Shown here piece after piece: positions 22,262 through 34,169 of a stretch of DNA of 64,000 nucleotides. Source of the stretch: Heterobilharzia americana. Lineage: Eukaryota; Platyhelminthes; Trematoda; Strigeidida; Schistosomatidae. The DNA lies in NCBI GenBank assembly GCA_944470555.2, contig OX104134.1, forward strand, positions 52,133,890 to 52,197,889. Reading direction: 5' to 3'. The position numbers and the translations under genes were made by a program. The notes below the pieces were generated by a model that was not told where the DNA came from, made no database searches, and saw only the letters and a list, made by a program, of their open reading frames with translations. Numbering within the stretch: position 1 is the first letter of the stretch; the number at the start of each line of letters is the position of its first letter.

Positions 22262-22517
22262 AGTGGTGCACTTTAATCTAAATTTAGAATTTTTGTTATG
22301 ATTTTAAGTTATCTGGTAGAAATGATGGTCATGTCTAATGAATATATAAAATCATCACTCAAAAAGAAGAGGAAGTAACTCAGCTATTTCTTGCTCGAAA
22401 AAGGTAATGCTGGCTAAATTACTCAGGTGCTTTAAGTTGAAGGATCATATATATTGAGCGAAGTACCACGACAGATTCACTGTAGTTTTCAAAAGACATG
22501 CATCTTCGGGTTCATTG

Positions 22518-23140
22518 AAACGTCAAGGTATACTGTATAGACAATAATAAATAATAGTGATAACAGTATAACGCCTTCCTGGTGAAACGATCTATTTTTG
22601 TCTGTTCACGCTAAACTGGACATATGACCACCGTGGCCGCCATGATGCTCTGCATTGCGCTTAATAGCTCGCTGAATATTCGTCAAATTCTTTTGTGTTT
22701 CGAGGTTGAGTCAAAGAATCCGTTTCTGTAGATAGATTTGCAAGTATGTTTCTGCATGTTTGCATACTGTTTACAGCTGCAGTGGACGAAATGGCTCCAG
22801 TCATTGAAACAAAGGATCAATAAATGTCAAGGGGCTTCAAGAAAGTATCTTCGTGTGATGCCATAACGATGTTCATCGTAGGTTGCACGACTGAGGAGGA
22901 GCTGCTTGAAGACAGATGCAGTAATATTTAAGAATAGTACTGATGAAATAACCTAATCCCAATCTAATTTCACTTTTCCAAAATTCTGTTTACAACAAGA
23001 ATACAGAAAATAGACAGCGGGGTACCAAGGCACAAGGAAGTTAATTAAAGGAAGGTTTTAATTATGTACATGGTGTCATGCCTCCCATTAAATGTATCGT
23101 CCCAGGCTTCATGGGTATATTCTTTTTAAAAGTATGCTGT
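22518..23140. other. No gene recognised
   Basis: This lies just outside the visible end of palindrome 1. It is AT-rich with no long frame and no repeat or RNA signature that I recognise. Confidence 0.5.
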
Positions 23141-23149
23141 TCACTGAGT

Positions 23150-23522
23150 TTTCGAAATCCTTTTTCGAGGGACTGCATTTAAAAAGAGTGAAGTGGTTGG
23201 GTGTGTTGACCACTTCACCTACCTGGGAAGTAGGATCAACCCCGGTGGGTTAGTCGCCGATGAGATTTCTGCACGGATACAAAAGGCTCGATTGGCTTTT
23301 GCCAATTTTCGCCACCTATGGCACCGCCGTGATATTCGTTTGTCTATTAAGGGTCACGTGTACTGCACAGCAGTCCGCTCGATTCTGCTGTATGGCTGTG
23401 AAACATGGCCATTGAAAGTCGAAGATATAAAAAGGCTTCAGGTGTTTGACCACCGTTGCCTTCGTAGTATAGGACGTATTCCGTGGTGTCACCATGTGAG
23501 TAATGCCAAAGTCAGATGTAGA
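23150..23522 (+). pseudogene. RTE-like non-LTR retrotransposon, C-terminal RT fragment
   Basis: A 125-codon frame from 23193 contains FTYLGSRINPGG, ARIQKARLAFANFRHLW, LLYGCETWPL and RLQVFDHRCLRSIGRIPW. These are the standard landmarks downstream of the RT catalytic core in trematode RTE-type proteins. The EN and RT core are absent. At 23522 the sequence breaks into the third copy of segment C, and the last dozen codons of the open frame come from that segment. It is a dead fragment. Confidence 0.88.
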
Positions 23523-24368
23523 GTTACGCTTGATAAACGTCTGTTTTTTCAAAAATTTTTATGCCTATAGTTTCGGAGACCAAAAGAATCCACACTGAAG
23601 ATTTAGGGAATCTGTAAGCTTCCACGAAGTCATGTAATCCAAGCGAATATCTATTTAAGTGTTATTGTTCACAGCAATATAATTTACGCTACGGGAATTA
23701 GATATTGTGGTGCCAAGGAATATGGCTGTACGAGCAAAATGAATTAAGTTAAACAAAATGAGTTGACGATGTTTTCGAACACATTAGAAGAACAAAATCA
23801 AAACACACTCAACACTAAGGTGGCCGAGAAAATGAGTTTCTGCGGCTCATAACCTTTCTGACGTTTTTAGTATTCATGCAGTTTTCAGTCACCTGAAGAT
23901 TCACCTACGAAAAGTGAAGTTTTGCTGATAATAAACTTCTGAAGCATAGGAACAAAACTGGTCTTCTCGCCATTTCCCTCAAACTGGAGCTCTTTAATGG
24001 ACCAGAACTGCTGAGTTGTAAGTAGGTAACAAGATTGTTGCAGACTCCATAGATGTATGTGAACCGCTAAGCGAAACGTTTGGCCTCTCCCCCACTGATT
24101 GTAATCGCAGCCGTGCAACACTCAGTGATAATGGTGTGCACGAAGTCTCGAACTAATTTTGATCTAGACAACGTACGTGCTCCAGTAAGATCGTTGAAAC
24201 CCTCTCGTAATCGGAAAGTAAATGAGATGTCTAGCATTTTCATTAAAAATCCCATTGCAGATTTCCCCTATTGCTGGCAAAAATATTCAGCCTATCCTTG
24301 AACCCTGGTACCTCCCCGATTTAATGGAAGACTAATAATATCTTCTCGTGCTTTTGGAAACGTTTCAT
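23523..24368 (-). repeat. Third, partial copy of segment C/B
   Basis: This is the reverse complement of about 4580-5425, colinear across the B/C boundary at 4875. It is similar to arm C but with more differences than the two arms show between themselves. It shows that C joined to B existed before the right arm lost B. Its two ends meet an RTE fragment and a Jockey-like RT fragment. Confidence 0.88.
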
Positions 24369-24383
24369 GCTCTGTCCTGGTAA

Positions 24384-24850
24384 TTGTCGCTTCATGAACA
24401 TAATATTTATTCTTTGGCGCATTATGTGGAAGGGAGTGAATGCGCAATCTTTCCTCGACTTTCAGGGCGTGAACCTGCTAGCTGCTTCCTGCATGGCTTT
24501 CTATCTAATAAGTCTTTTGTCACCTCTCACGAAGAATCGTTTGACCACGTATTTAACATTTGGGATGATGGAAAACTGGATCGCTGGCTTTACTTCCATT
24601 TCACTAAAACTTTCGTCAAACTGCGTCACCTTTCACTCCTTCATGAACTACATTCATTCGGTACAGCCCGCAGTTAGCATGAGTGGATAGGCTCATTTCT
24701 GTTGATCCCCATCCAAGCTATCAAACGAGGTCCACATTTTCCTCTTGCTAAACGTATCACTCATGTAGCGGTCCAAGGCCACATTCTGCGATCCGTTCTC
24801 TTTACAGTGCAAATAGTCGACATATGAGGCCCCTTGAGATAGGGGAAAGG
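24384..24850 (+). pseudogene. Jockey/CR1-like RT remnant
   Basis: It shows FLHGFLSNKSFVTS (the QHGF..RS RT block), then YFHFTKTF (the DFxKAFD motif with its aspartates lost) and LLHELHSFG. A further block at about 24760-24815 matches GVPQG...LGPLLFTVYxND in shape. It is heavily substituted and lacks a clear motif C. The residual order of blocks supports an old non-LTR RT on the plus strand. Family assignment beyond Jockey/CR1 is not possible. Confidence 0.6.
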
Positions 24851-26399
24851 CTTGAAAGTGATTCATTGCTTTTCCCTTAACCAGTGTAGCAGCACTAATA
24901 CTGCAGTAGAAAGGGGATCCTGACCAGCTAAAAGGATGATATGACAGGTACCTGCTACTTCCAGAGTGCTTAGAGTTCCGGTCTCATGTTATTCGGTGAG
25001 CAGAGTGCACCATCCAATCTTCTACTCGGCAACTTTGAATTCTGGCCTCTGGGTATCGTTTTGACTCTGGAATGAAATACTCCGGGGACCTTTACTTGGC
25101 GGAATATGCACAGTATTCAAAATGGCACCACCTCACCGGCTTCATCCACCGGAATTATCGGCTCGACAAAACCATGCTGACTGTGCGTAGGATGTGTGTG
25201 ACCGCTGCTCGAATGATTTCTTATCATACTTAGTCGCTTGCGTTCTAGTGACAAGCAGAAAATAGAGGAACCTGGATGACACTTCACCAGGCTTTTCTCC
25301 CCTTGTATTTCATACAAAGAGAGATGAAACACTATTCGACCGCAGCCCATATGGATAAAGTGAGCAAACTTGAACCGCAACATTTTCTACGAAGTCCTAC
25401 ACCACGAAGTGACTATGATGTTGTCGCTGACAGAAAACTGTACCGTCGTAGAGTCCAAGATTGCATAGTTACATTACCACGTGCGTCGAAGCAGCCTAAC
25501 TCCTCATTTTTTACAGTCCATCACATCAACATCTGGAAGGGACTTCTACATGATGTCCGGCGCCTCTAGACTACGTCCCGGCCTCAATCAACCTTCAACT
25601 ACTGCATCGATGGACTTTGAGTGTGTAGGATTCTTAACATACCTCACACAGACGACAGAATTTCTTCTGTTGGTTCATCAAACATCCAGTCTGGAATGAT
25701 CTAACGCGACTATCTAAGAACAGCGTCTTTCTGATCCCATGCTATTTTTGTCTTTCTAAGTTTCAAAACAGTAAGCAAGTTCGTTATTATAGAAGTTTTG
25801 GTGCACCTCACATACGAAACCAAGGGTGCATACCTACGGTCACTTAACACACACTTTAGGAAACGTGCGACCGGTTAAGAACACGGCCTCGGATTTGAAA
25901 CAGACGGATACAAGTCATTGGAACTTGATGTGTACGTTTGTGAAATATTCTGAAGTTCTGTTCTGATTTAGCCCAAGAATGTGACGACGTGTCTTTACAA
26001 AAATGAAGCTAATAAAATGGATTAAGCATTCCAATTTTAACAATCATTTCAGTCGCTCCGTTAGAAGACTAACCGGGACTGTCATTTTCTATGTACCACC
26101 CCTATATTATGCCCTTAGACTTTCTCCCTCTCTCTCTCTCTACATACGTACATATGTATGTGGACATTATTCCTGATTTGCGCGGCTTGTTCACAACTGT
26201 ACTTCCCTACCTTGGATTCTGAAGCTGTTGCGGACGTGGTCCATTAGGTTGCCTGCTGAAAGCGGTTATGCACACTACGATAAATTTTATAGGAGGTAGA
26301 GGTTCGATAGAAATACTTTAGCACCTGGCACAGTGACAGAAGTAGTATTTTGCAGAATATTCTTAGAGAAATCGATACTCAGACCCCAGCATCAGGTCG
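24851..26399. other. No gene recognised
   Basis: Several frames of 60-100 codons occur (for example 25276-25569 plus), without known motifs. A short CT run lies near 26127-26141. It is possibly a continuation of decayed retroelement sequence. Confidence 0.45.
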
Positions 26400-27860
26400 G
26401 CTACGGCGACTCAACGATTCTGATGGTGGGAACACATGAGATTCACCCCAGTCTGACAGGCAGCAGAATGAGTTCCTCGGTTCCTGTCCACAAACAAAAC
26501 AAAATTTGAGAAAAACACATAATAAAGAACGCAGATGCAAAACATGAAAAAGGTTGCTCTTAAGAAGAAAAGGTAAGCGTTTCGGCGAAAAACCACCTGA
26601 CAGCCGGTGCTGCAAACGGACATAAGCCTATTTCCGAGGCCGGTTCGTGGCATGAGGTTAATACCGTCGCCAAACACCCAAATGCATATGTCGGTAAGGC
26701 ATATTCACCCATTTTGCATGCTTATAATGACAAAGCTATCTACCTCTTCGGCCTTCTTCCCATAAATCGCCAGTGCAGTTTCGATCTCTAAGTCCAAGTA
26801 ATTATTTTCACATATCTGCTTTGCAGTTGACCTCACTCTGTATGCTCTCCTACCTATTTTCACCCATCAAACCACCACGGAGTGTACTGTTATCTCATCC
26901 GATTCTCATATCTTTTCTGTTCATATCCAATTACGATATAATTTGAGCCTTATCCAATGAAAGTTACCATTTTAAGATGTTCGTGAGCAGCTGGTTCCAC
27001 CTGCTGTCCGGAGACTTCGCATTGGCAAACCTGTAATGGACCCAATCAAGACTGAGTGCTAGTGCACAAAGGCACTACATGAGGGTGTCACTACCATCCT
27101 AGTCACGATATGGCGTGAATTAAAAATTATTTCACCAATTACCTTTGTTGGTTAACGCTACCGATGAAACTCTTTTGGTTACGATTCCCGGTTTTCCTAA
27201 AATACCGTTATTGAGTTTTCGTTGCCGTGTTGTCTCTGCTTTTGTTGCCTCTTCCCCTCTGCAGACGCTGCCCTGAAATTGGGGATAGAGAGAATGTTGT
27301 ACCACCTGTTTGAACTATCGCAATAAAACCACATTTCTCTCCACCCAGCACCAAGTCGGCAAGCATGGAAAAAACATTTAATTCATGAACATCATTGGGC
27401 TTGTTATTTTATCCAAATATGAAATTATGTGGCCAGAAATTACCATCTGACTTCTTAATGATGTTTACTGGCGACTGTATATCTGATTGACTTTCCATGC
27501 AGCCAAACTGCTACTATTATGCTGGTTGTGAGTTATTGATACTAAACAACACCCACGCTTTACAAGTTATGCAGTCTCCATGCTCATAATTGGCTCCTCG
27601 CAATCAATTGGCATTCTGAAATGCAAGCGCTAAAAATCATGCCCTAAACCCCGTATAGCCCCTTCTTATTTTGCACCTATACCTGTTTATTGCGCCATGG
27701 GTACAATTAAATAAATTTCTAAGCACCGTAAAGCCTGCGTGACAAAGATATTCCGCTACTCTGGGCCTACAAATCAAGGTTAATCAGGCAATCTTTGATG
27801 TAGGCAAATTGTGTGATGTGCATTTTATCATCTCTCAATCTGTATTCAGAGTGAATTACT
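26400..27860 (+). repeat. Diverged copy of part of arm A (about 900-2300)
   Basis: It is colinear with arm A at perhaps 65-70% identity by eye. Shared landmarks are GACAGCCGGTGCT (26595; arm A about 1120), a CTTCTTCCCA...AATC.CCAGT.CAGTTTC block (26754; arm A about 1270), AATTTAAGCC/AATTTGAGCC, TTTTAAGATG, and CCA.CCAGCACCAAGT (27345; arm A about 1855). In arm A this sequence lies upstream of the PLE-2 N-terminus on the opposite strand, so it may be the noncoding 5' region or terminal repeat of that PLE family. Confidence 0.7.
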
Positions 27861-29579
27861 TTTAATAAAGTGCTGAACATTTGTCTCATACTCCTTTCCT
27901 TCGGAAAAACGAAAGGAATTCATCCTCCTGAAGAAATTACATGTGTAGGAACTTTAGTTATCCTTTATCTTCTTGTATTCTGTAAACTAATTCTAACTAT
28001 TCAAAACTACTTACCATCTTCAAACAACGAAACTGTGTCAGCTAGAATCGCCAAGCTACTTTAAGCATATAATCACACCTCTAAACTGGCGCGTACTCTA
28101 ATCTGCAAGAATAACTTGATATGATTACCAATAACGAGTATTCAACCGAAAGCTGCCAGTTGGTTGCTGTAAGGAGGTTCGGAAGAGGCTGGATTGATGG
28201 TCTTTATAATTGGTATTTATATCCACAACCACGTGTTTGTTCTGCAATTTCAAACTGGTGAGTGTTACTAAAACCGGGTTTCCCAGGCGGGATATTCCCA
28301 GTGGAGGCCTCGCCATTTGGACCAACCTAGATCCGATGGGATGATAGGGCACATGCTTGTTCCATATTACAGGTCATATGGAATAGGCAGCTACTCAGAA
28401 AGCAGTATGGTCACAAAAATGCTGAACATTTTAAATTCTCAAGAAAAACAGAGTGATAAACTAATATAAAAGTCAAATTTTTCTCAATGACTGCTTTCAC
28501 TCATATTCTTGGTCTTCTTACACATGGTCTCATCAATCACCCGTGTAATAACAAATAGTTATCATGTCTCTGAAGTCATTGAGCATTTCAGTATTCCTGT
28601 TATTCGTTATTCTTTATTATGTATTGTCAAACAAAACCATTGTAAATGTTTTAAAAAATTTGTATGACAAGTAAATTGATGTAATGGGACACGCTAAGAG
28701 TTCTGTACTGCAAACATAATTATGGTGTGGAATGAAGCAAATATATTATTATTATTATTAATGACCATTTTGTCCTTCACACTCTTCATTCCAGTTGGTC
28801 AGTGTATACATGAACGTGATTCGTCGCTTAATTCAACTACATTTTCTTCACAAGGCTTTTGCATGAAATCCACCTCCTGTTTCCAAACGTGATAGCGTCC
28901 TATTTTATGGCAGCACCCCCTACAGTCCCACCATCATCGCACCCTTCAAATCGTATTTCGGTGACTAAATTTGAACGAAGTAGTGCTTTGTTCATCCCCA
29001 ATCTAAAGGTCAATATTACGCTGTTTATCACCGAAAAACAGCTTTCAACCATATCATAACAGTGAACGCAATTCAGTTCATCAGTGGACATGGAAGTTGC
29101 TACTCAAAACGTAACCATAATCTAAGCTGGGAAATGCTTCCTGCTGGTGCTTCGTAGTCGCCTGAACTGTCCAACCGCTATAGTCTTTGGCTCCCTTCGG
29201 ATATCATTCACCATTCGCATTTTTCTCGGTCTATATATGCGCACTTGGAGTATTCGGTCAAGGTTACCGATAAAGTGAGAAAGATGGTGTGTGAAGTCCC
29301 TGGAGGTAAGCCATTTCCGATGCTGTTTCTTCTCTTTGTCCTTTATACAATTTAATTACTTTGCAAAACCTAACCATAATGGTACAGAGAATTGGGTCAC
29401 AAGCTGTGACTCATATAACGAAGTTGACACACGCGCAGAAACTAGTCTGTGAAGAGAGAATATAAGCACGGCAATTCCCACGGCTGCCAGGATCTCTGCA
29501 TCACTCACACTAGAGACGGCATTTACCAAAACCGGTAAACTTCTATGATCAGAGTAATAGTTATGCTCCTCCAAACATC
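27861..29579. other. No gene recognised
   Basis: It is AT-rich with an ATT microsatellite at about 28744-28762. A 77-codon minus-strand frame at 29356-29589 shows no family signature. No RNA gene or repeat boundary could be placed. Confidence 0.45.
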
Positions 29580-32500
29580 GCGTTGCCAAAAGATAAAAGA
29601 CAGGGAAAACGCGTATGTCGACAAGTCAATATATTGACATGCTGTAGTTGACCCCAACTCATATAAAGCAGACTATGCAGACACCAGCAATGGGTAAACT
29701 TCTGACGACTGTAGTGTTTGTAATGCATCGGTGTCAGAAACTCGAGAAGCCTTTTCGTACAGCAGCTTTCTAATATTGGTGCACTCTAACTGTGATACGG
29801 GTATACCAGGTCAGTGCTACAGCTTCATGACAAACCACCCCGTGGTTCACATATCAAGAACGTCGGAAGATACCTGTCATTACCACTGGCGAACTGGGAA
29901 ACCTGATACGGCCCGAGATATCGCAAGATGGGGGCTTCCGAAATCCACCCAAGGAGACTGGGAAAGTTGCACAAGTGCGCTAAGGTGTTACCCCCGTGGA
30001 TAGGAAACTGCTAGTCCCCAATTCATGAGACGGACCGACGATGTCCTCACTTGTTGTGTCGATGCAACCCAGACGATCCAACAAAATTGAACCACCTGAA
30101 AAGTAGGCCGTGCCAAGGGCAAATGGATGGAGGCAAATACGGAAAATGGCAGACCAGAACAGTGGCTACCAATTCGATAACCTGCACACACGGGAGAAGA
30201 GAACGGACTCCATCATCTTATTCAGTGTGCCACACATGTCCACTCTTAGAAAAAAGAACAGCTTGACAAAGAGAAGTGGAGTGGTTAATGCAAGAAGCTA
30301 GGAATATAACCAATTGCAGCTGGCTTCTACTCGCTGTGCCAAGGAAGTAGAGCACATCAAGACAGGCCGCCACCTCCCAGGGTGTCACCGATGACAGCGA
30401 GACAGTCGTAGAACTCACATCTGCCGTCGCACCGATCAGACATCGGCGAATCCTGCGTCATGACAGTGAAGCCAGATAAGCTATGGGTTACCAGGTAGGT
30501 GGAGGGGAAGCCCATTCCAAGTTACCTGCACAAAACTGCAACAATAATGGCGGTGCAGGGAATACCTGAACTAGTGGGAGGACTCACGAGATGTTATCAT
30601 TGCCCCCGTGATGCAGAGCAATGCAATTGGCCGAAGCCAAAATGGAATGGAAAACTTCCCTGAGGGCAGCCTAGGTAGATTACCAGGGAACTTCTCCACC
30701 TAGGTTGCTACCTGCACGCCTCAAGTCCAGGACATAACTCACAGGAGCTTTTATATCAAGGCGCCAAGTGAAAAATCAAATAGGAGGTATCATATGATGC
30801 CGTGGAAGCAAACTACTGTCCACTGGACTGGAAGCTAGAAGGCAACCTCCAAGAACACGACAGTTGGTACTAACCACAAAAGAACTAATGTGTGTTAACA
30901 TAACGATGAACGCTTCCGTCACATGATCATCAGGGTTCCGACAAGAACCAAAAACGGAATCCGATGCAACAACACATTAACCACCCCACAAATTCTCGCA
31001 CCGAACTTCTTTATAACAGACGAAGGTCTTCTGTTGGACGATATCTGTGTCTGACCCAACACCCTCCTGAACGAAATCAATCACACCCACGTGAGATTTT
31101 CCTTGATGGACAAGGAGAAACTGCCAATAGTTGAACCCGAAGCGCTCTGATGTTACAGGAAGGCAGTCTACCAGCCCATGAACACTGAACTTCTGGCTGC
31201 TCCAAGGCCACAGGAATGACACTCTTATGATAGATGAACACTGGAGACATTAAGAGTATTATCTGGAGCACTATCAAAAAGCTTGTTCCGAAATTAACCA
31301 GACGACCACCTCTGAAACGGTCTTGCGTTACTCGCGCAACCCATGAGCAAATGCAGAGGAAAAAGAGGGCATGGTATAGGTGGCGCACATCACACAAGGG
31401 ACCAGACTTTCCTGTCTACAAGTAGTTACGCAACCTGAGTAATGTGTGTTCGCAATGACAGGTAAGAATGCCAGAGTAACCTAGGAAGACAACTAAGCTA
31501 CGAGCTAAAAAGTCCATATAGGTTTATGTCACAACGAAAACCGATGAGTGCAGGTTTAAACCTGATCACAGGACCGAACGGAGAACTCTTGAGTATCAGT
31601 GAGATATCAGAATTGTTGAGCAGCTGATTTGACAAGGAGCTCAAAACAGTTATGCACCCAATACTGAAATCCGAAAATGTAACGAAGTTTCAGGACCGCT
31701 TGACAAAGATGATGAACGTAAAGATCTTGTCAAAGTTTTTTAAGAAACTTTCAACACAGAGCAGGGAAACCTCCGCAGTGTGCCAACATAAGGCCAGCAG
31801 TCCGATGGAATTGTGCCGAAGTGCTAAAATACCCGTATGCAATCCGTTCACGCACTCGTTGAAAGTGGGCCAACTCCCCAGAGAATCGAGGCGTGCCTTC
31901 TTTCCATCAATCTTCAGGGGAGAAGACCGAAAAAACCAATACACCTACGGAATGATGGGGTTACTTCCATACTATCCAAAGTGCTGGTAAGCCTGGTCGC
32001 AGATGTTGTTTGGGCCTACTGAAACGCAAACAATACTGTTCATCCCACCCAACATGTCTTCAGAATAGGACGATCAAGTACCACAAACTTGGTGACCTCT
32101 TGAGATGACTAGAATACTAGATGGGACAGCAAGCAACCAGTCCACGTTATCTTTCTGGACTTGACCAAAGCTTTTGGTGGCATCCTACACTACATGATGC
32201 TCGCTAAACTTGCAAAATTAGATATCAGTGAACCACTCGTAGCAAGGTTTACAGCATATCTAGAGGACAGAGAATCCTTCACAAAAGTAAACAATTCGAC
32301 CAACCTAGAAGAGTGCAAGAACAGAAGTTTCTCAGAGAACGATCCATAGGCCACTCCTATTTTCACTATTCATCAGTGACCTTCCCGCTCAAATCTCGTC
32401 TATCCTCCTGTTTGCCGATGACATCAAAATGTGGAGAACAATAGGCAGGGAAGAGGATTCTACAATACTCAAAGACGATCTGTTACAGTTGAAGTCCTCA

Positions 32501-33560
32501 TCAGCTGCGATTGGTTTGAGCTTCAACCATAAAGAAGGACTTATAATTACACTTCCCTGACGCGTTGGATACTAATGCCAACTATGAGGGAATGACACCA
32601 ATGGTGAACACCATCATGCGCATCCCCAGAAGGCAACTTGGAACACTAACCCCAGAATTATTTCTCATGGAATTCGAAACCTGTGTTAGACCGCACCTAG
32701 AAGCGTTCAATACGACAACTCTTCCTCTACTGAGGAGACGGGAGCACTCTCAAGAAGGTACAGAGAAGAGTGACAAGGTTGGTTGTCTGACTAACAGGCA
32801 AAACATGTGAGCAACGCCTAAGACAACTCAACTTGTTCAAATTAAGCTATTAGAGAGAAAGAGGTGACCTAATAACAACCTACAAGATCATTCGTCAGTT
32901 GGACTACCCCAACAGGTCAGCAATATTGGTTCAAAATTGATAGTCTCTCGTGAACCCCACTCGCATACCCCACTGTAAGGCAAAGACGAGAGTGAGATCT
33001 AAGTTCTCACATAATGTGTACCTTATGGAACGCTCTGCTGAAGGAAGCGGCCACACCGACATTAGTTGACTCCTTCAAACGACTTCTGGATAAGTACGTG
33101 GGGGCGAACTGCTTATCACAAAAATTCACCGGCACCAACTGAAGGTAATCTCACCCATCTCCGTGCTGCCCAACCATAGTATCTGCAATGCGACCTATCC
33201 CTTCTTTATAATATTACAAGTAACACTGATTTTTCCATGAGTACTTTCATTTCCCACTCGCCCTATTTCTCGCACTGCATTTAAAATAACGCCCAATAAT
33301 TACTTGCAGGTGCTTACAAAAGAAAGAGTTGCAAAAGGTTAGTTGGTCTTATCAGCAGCTCCGTCGCCTCCCCAAACAAGCCAAGCTACAACTTACAAAA
33401 AATACCGACATGAAGACAATCAGTACTTCCAAAGCTGTAAGCGGAAAAAACACAAAGACCTCTGCGACCACCGAAGGAGTTTACCCAAACAAAAAGCCCT
33501 GAGCATCAAGAGCTCGAAGCGAGAACTCAAAACTACAATTTCCCTCTACTCGTACTATTG
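29580..33560 (+). mobile_element. CR1-A copy 1: old, heavily mutated CR1 element
   Basis: It is colinear with CR1-A2 at 33911-39065. Matching landmarks are a decayed PHD finger (DCSVCNASVSETREAFS at about 29712, several Cys lost), NSIILF-like sequence (30210), KKRAWYRWRTSHKGPDF (about 31350), the RT block LTKAF (32160), LFADDIKMW near 32405 (RT catalytic motif C) and RRQLGTLTPELFL near 32625. It ends in short tandem copies of a TTCAAATTG-like unit (about 33555), the kind of tail CR1 elements have. Frames are broken throughout. It is clearly older than its neighbour. Confidence 0.88.
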
Positions 33561-33910
33561 ATGTTCAAATTGTTCAAATGGTTGTTGATGGAATAGAAGA
33601 AGCTTTCACTTAACTGGCTTCCGCGTCTGCAATCCTTGGATCACTACACTTTTCGGTTGTTAACCTGTTGTACAGGTAAAGAAAGGTGAAAAATTGGAGA
33701 TAAAAATGTGAAAATTCGGTTGGCTCTAGGCAGATCACAACACATCAAGTAGGTATCTAGTCGGCGTTCAAAAGATTCGGACGAATTAGCCTGGATCACA
33801 TCTTCATGAACAGCTTTCCAGGTCTTAAGAACTCTTAGGAATAGAAGTGACAAGTGTCTGAAGTCTTCAACCCTCTTATTGTTGTTAACTACTTGTTTTC
33901 CCAAGAAGTT
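33561..33910 (-). pseudogene. CR1-B, C-terminal part (split from 39066-40627)
   Basis: This is the 3' part of a minus-strand CR1-type element. The frame at 33644-33904 has FLRVLKTWKAVHEDVIQA and SSESFERRLDTYL, the usual end of CR1 ORF2 (a RVxNxWNxLPxxVV-like block, then FKRRLD). It continues directly from the frame at 39066 once CR1-A2 is taken out. The 7-bp AGAAGTT at 33904-33910 is the target-site duplication of CR1-A2. Confidence 0.85.
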
Positions 33911-34169
33911 TATATCATAGCGACATGTCTGCCCAAAACGCTAGGTCTGAAGCTTTGACACGGATAACGCGGTCGTGCACAAAAACGGCCAAAACACCAG
34001 AAACAACACACTAGTCTGTACTAGAATACAAACAGAGGTAGGGCAGAACACCGAACTTCTAAAGAAGTGGCCAACCCATGTTTCTAGAATTCCAGTAGCC
34101 ATCAGACAGGTGACACAGAGTAGCACTAGCCCGTCACAAACTAGTCCTATCTTGAGCAAGGATCATACC

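Larger units (their letters stand above)
18724..22517 (-). repeat. Palindrome 1, outer arm A (right)
   Basis: This is the inverted copy of 1-3816. Its inner edge directly abuts the 3' LTR of the truncated Gypsy copy, which ends at 18723. Its outer edge at 22517 is only the pair of window base 1, so the arm may continue outward. Near-identity over 3.8 kb means recent duplication, ongoing gene conversion, or an assembly fold-back. Confidence 0.95.

Noticed and set aside
1..22517. Palindrome as a DNA transposon with giant terminal inverted repeats (Polinton/Maverick-like)
   Set aside because: No transposase, integrase, polymerase B or capsid gene belongs to the unit. The spacer is a PLE with a Gypsy insertion, and no target-site duplication is visible.
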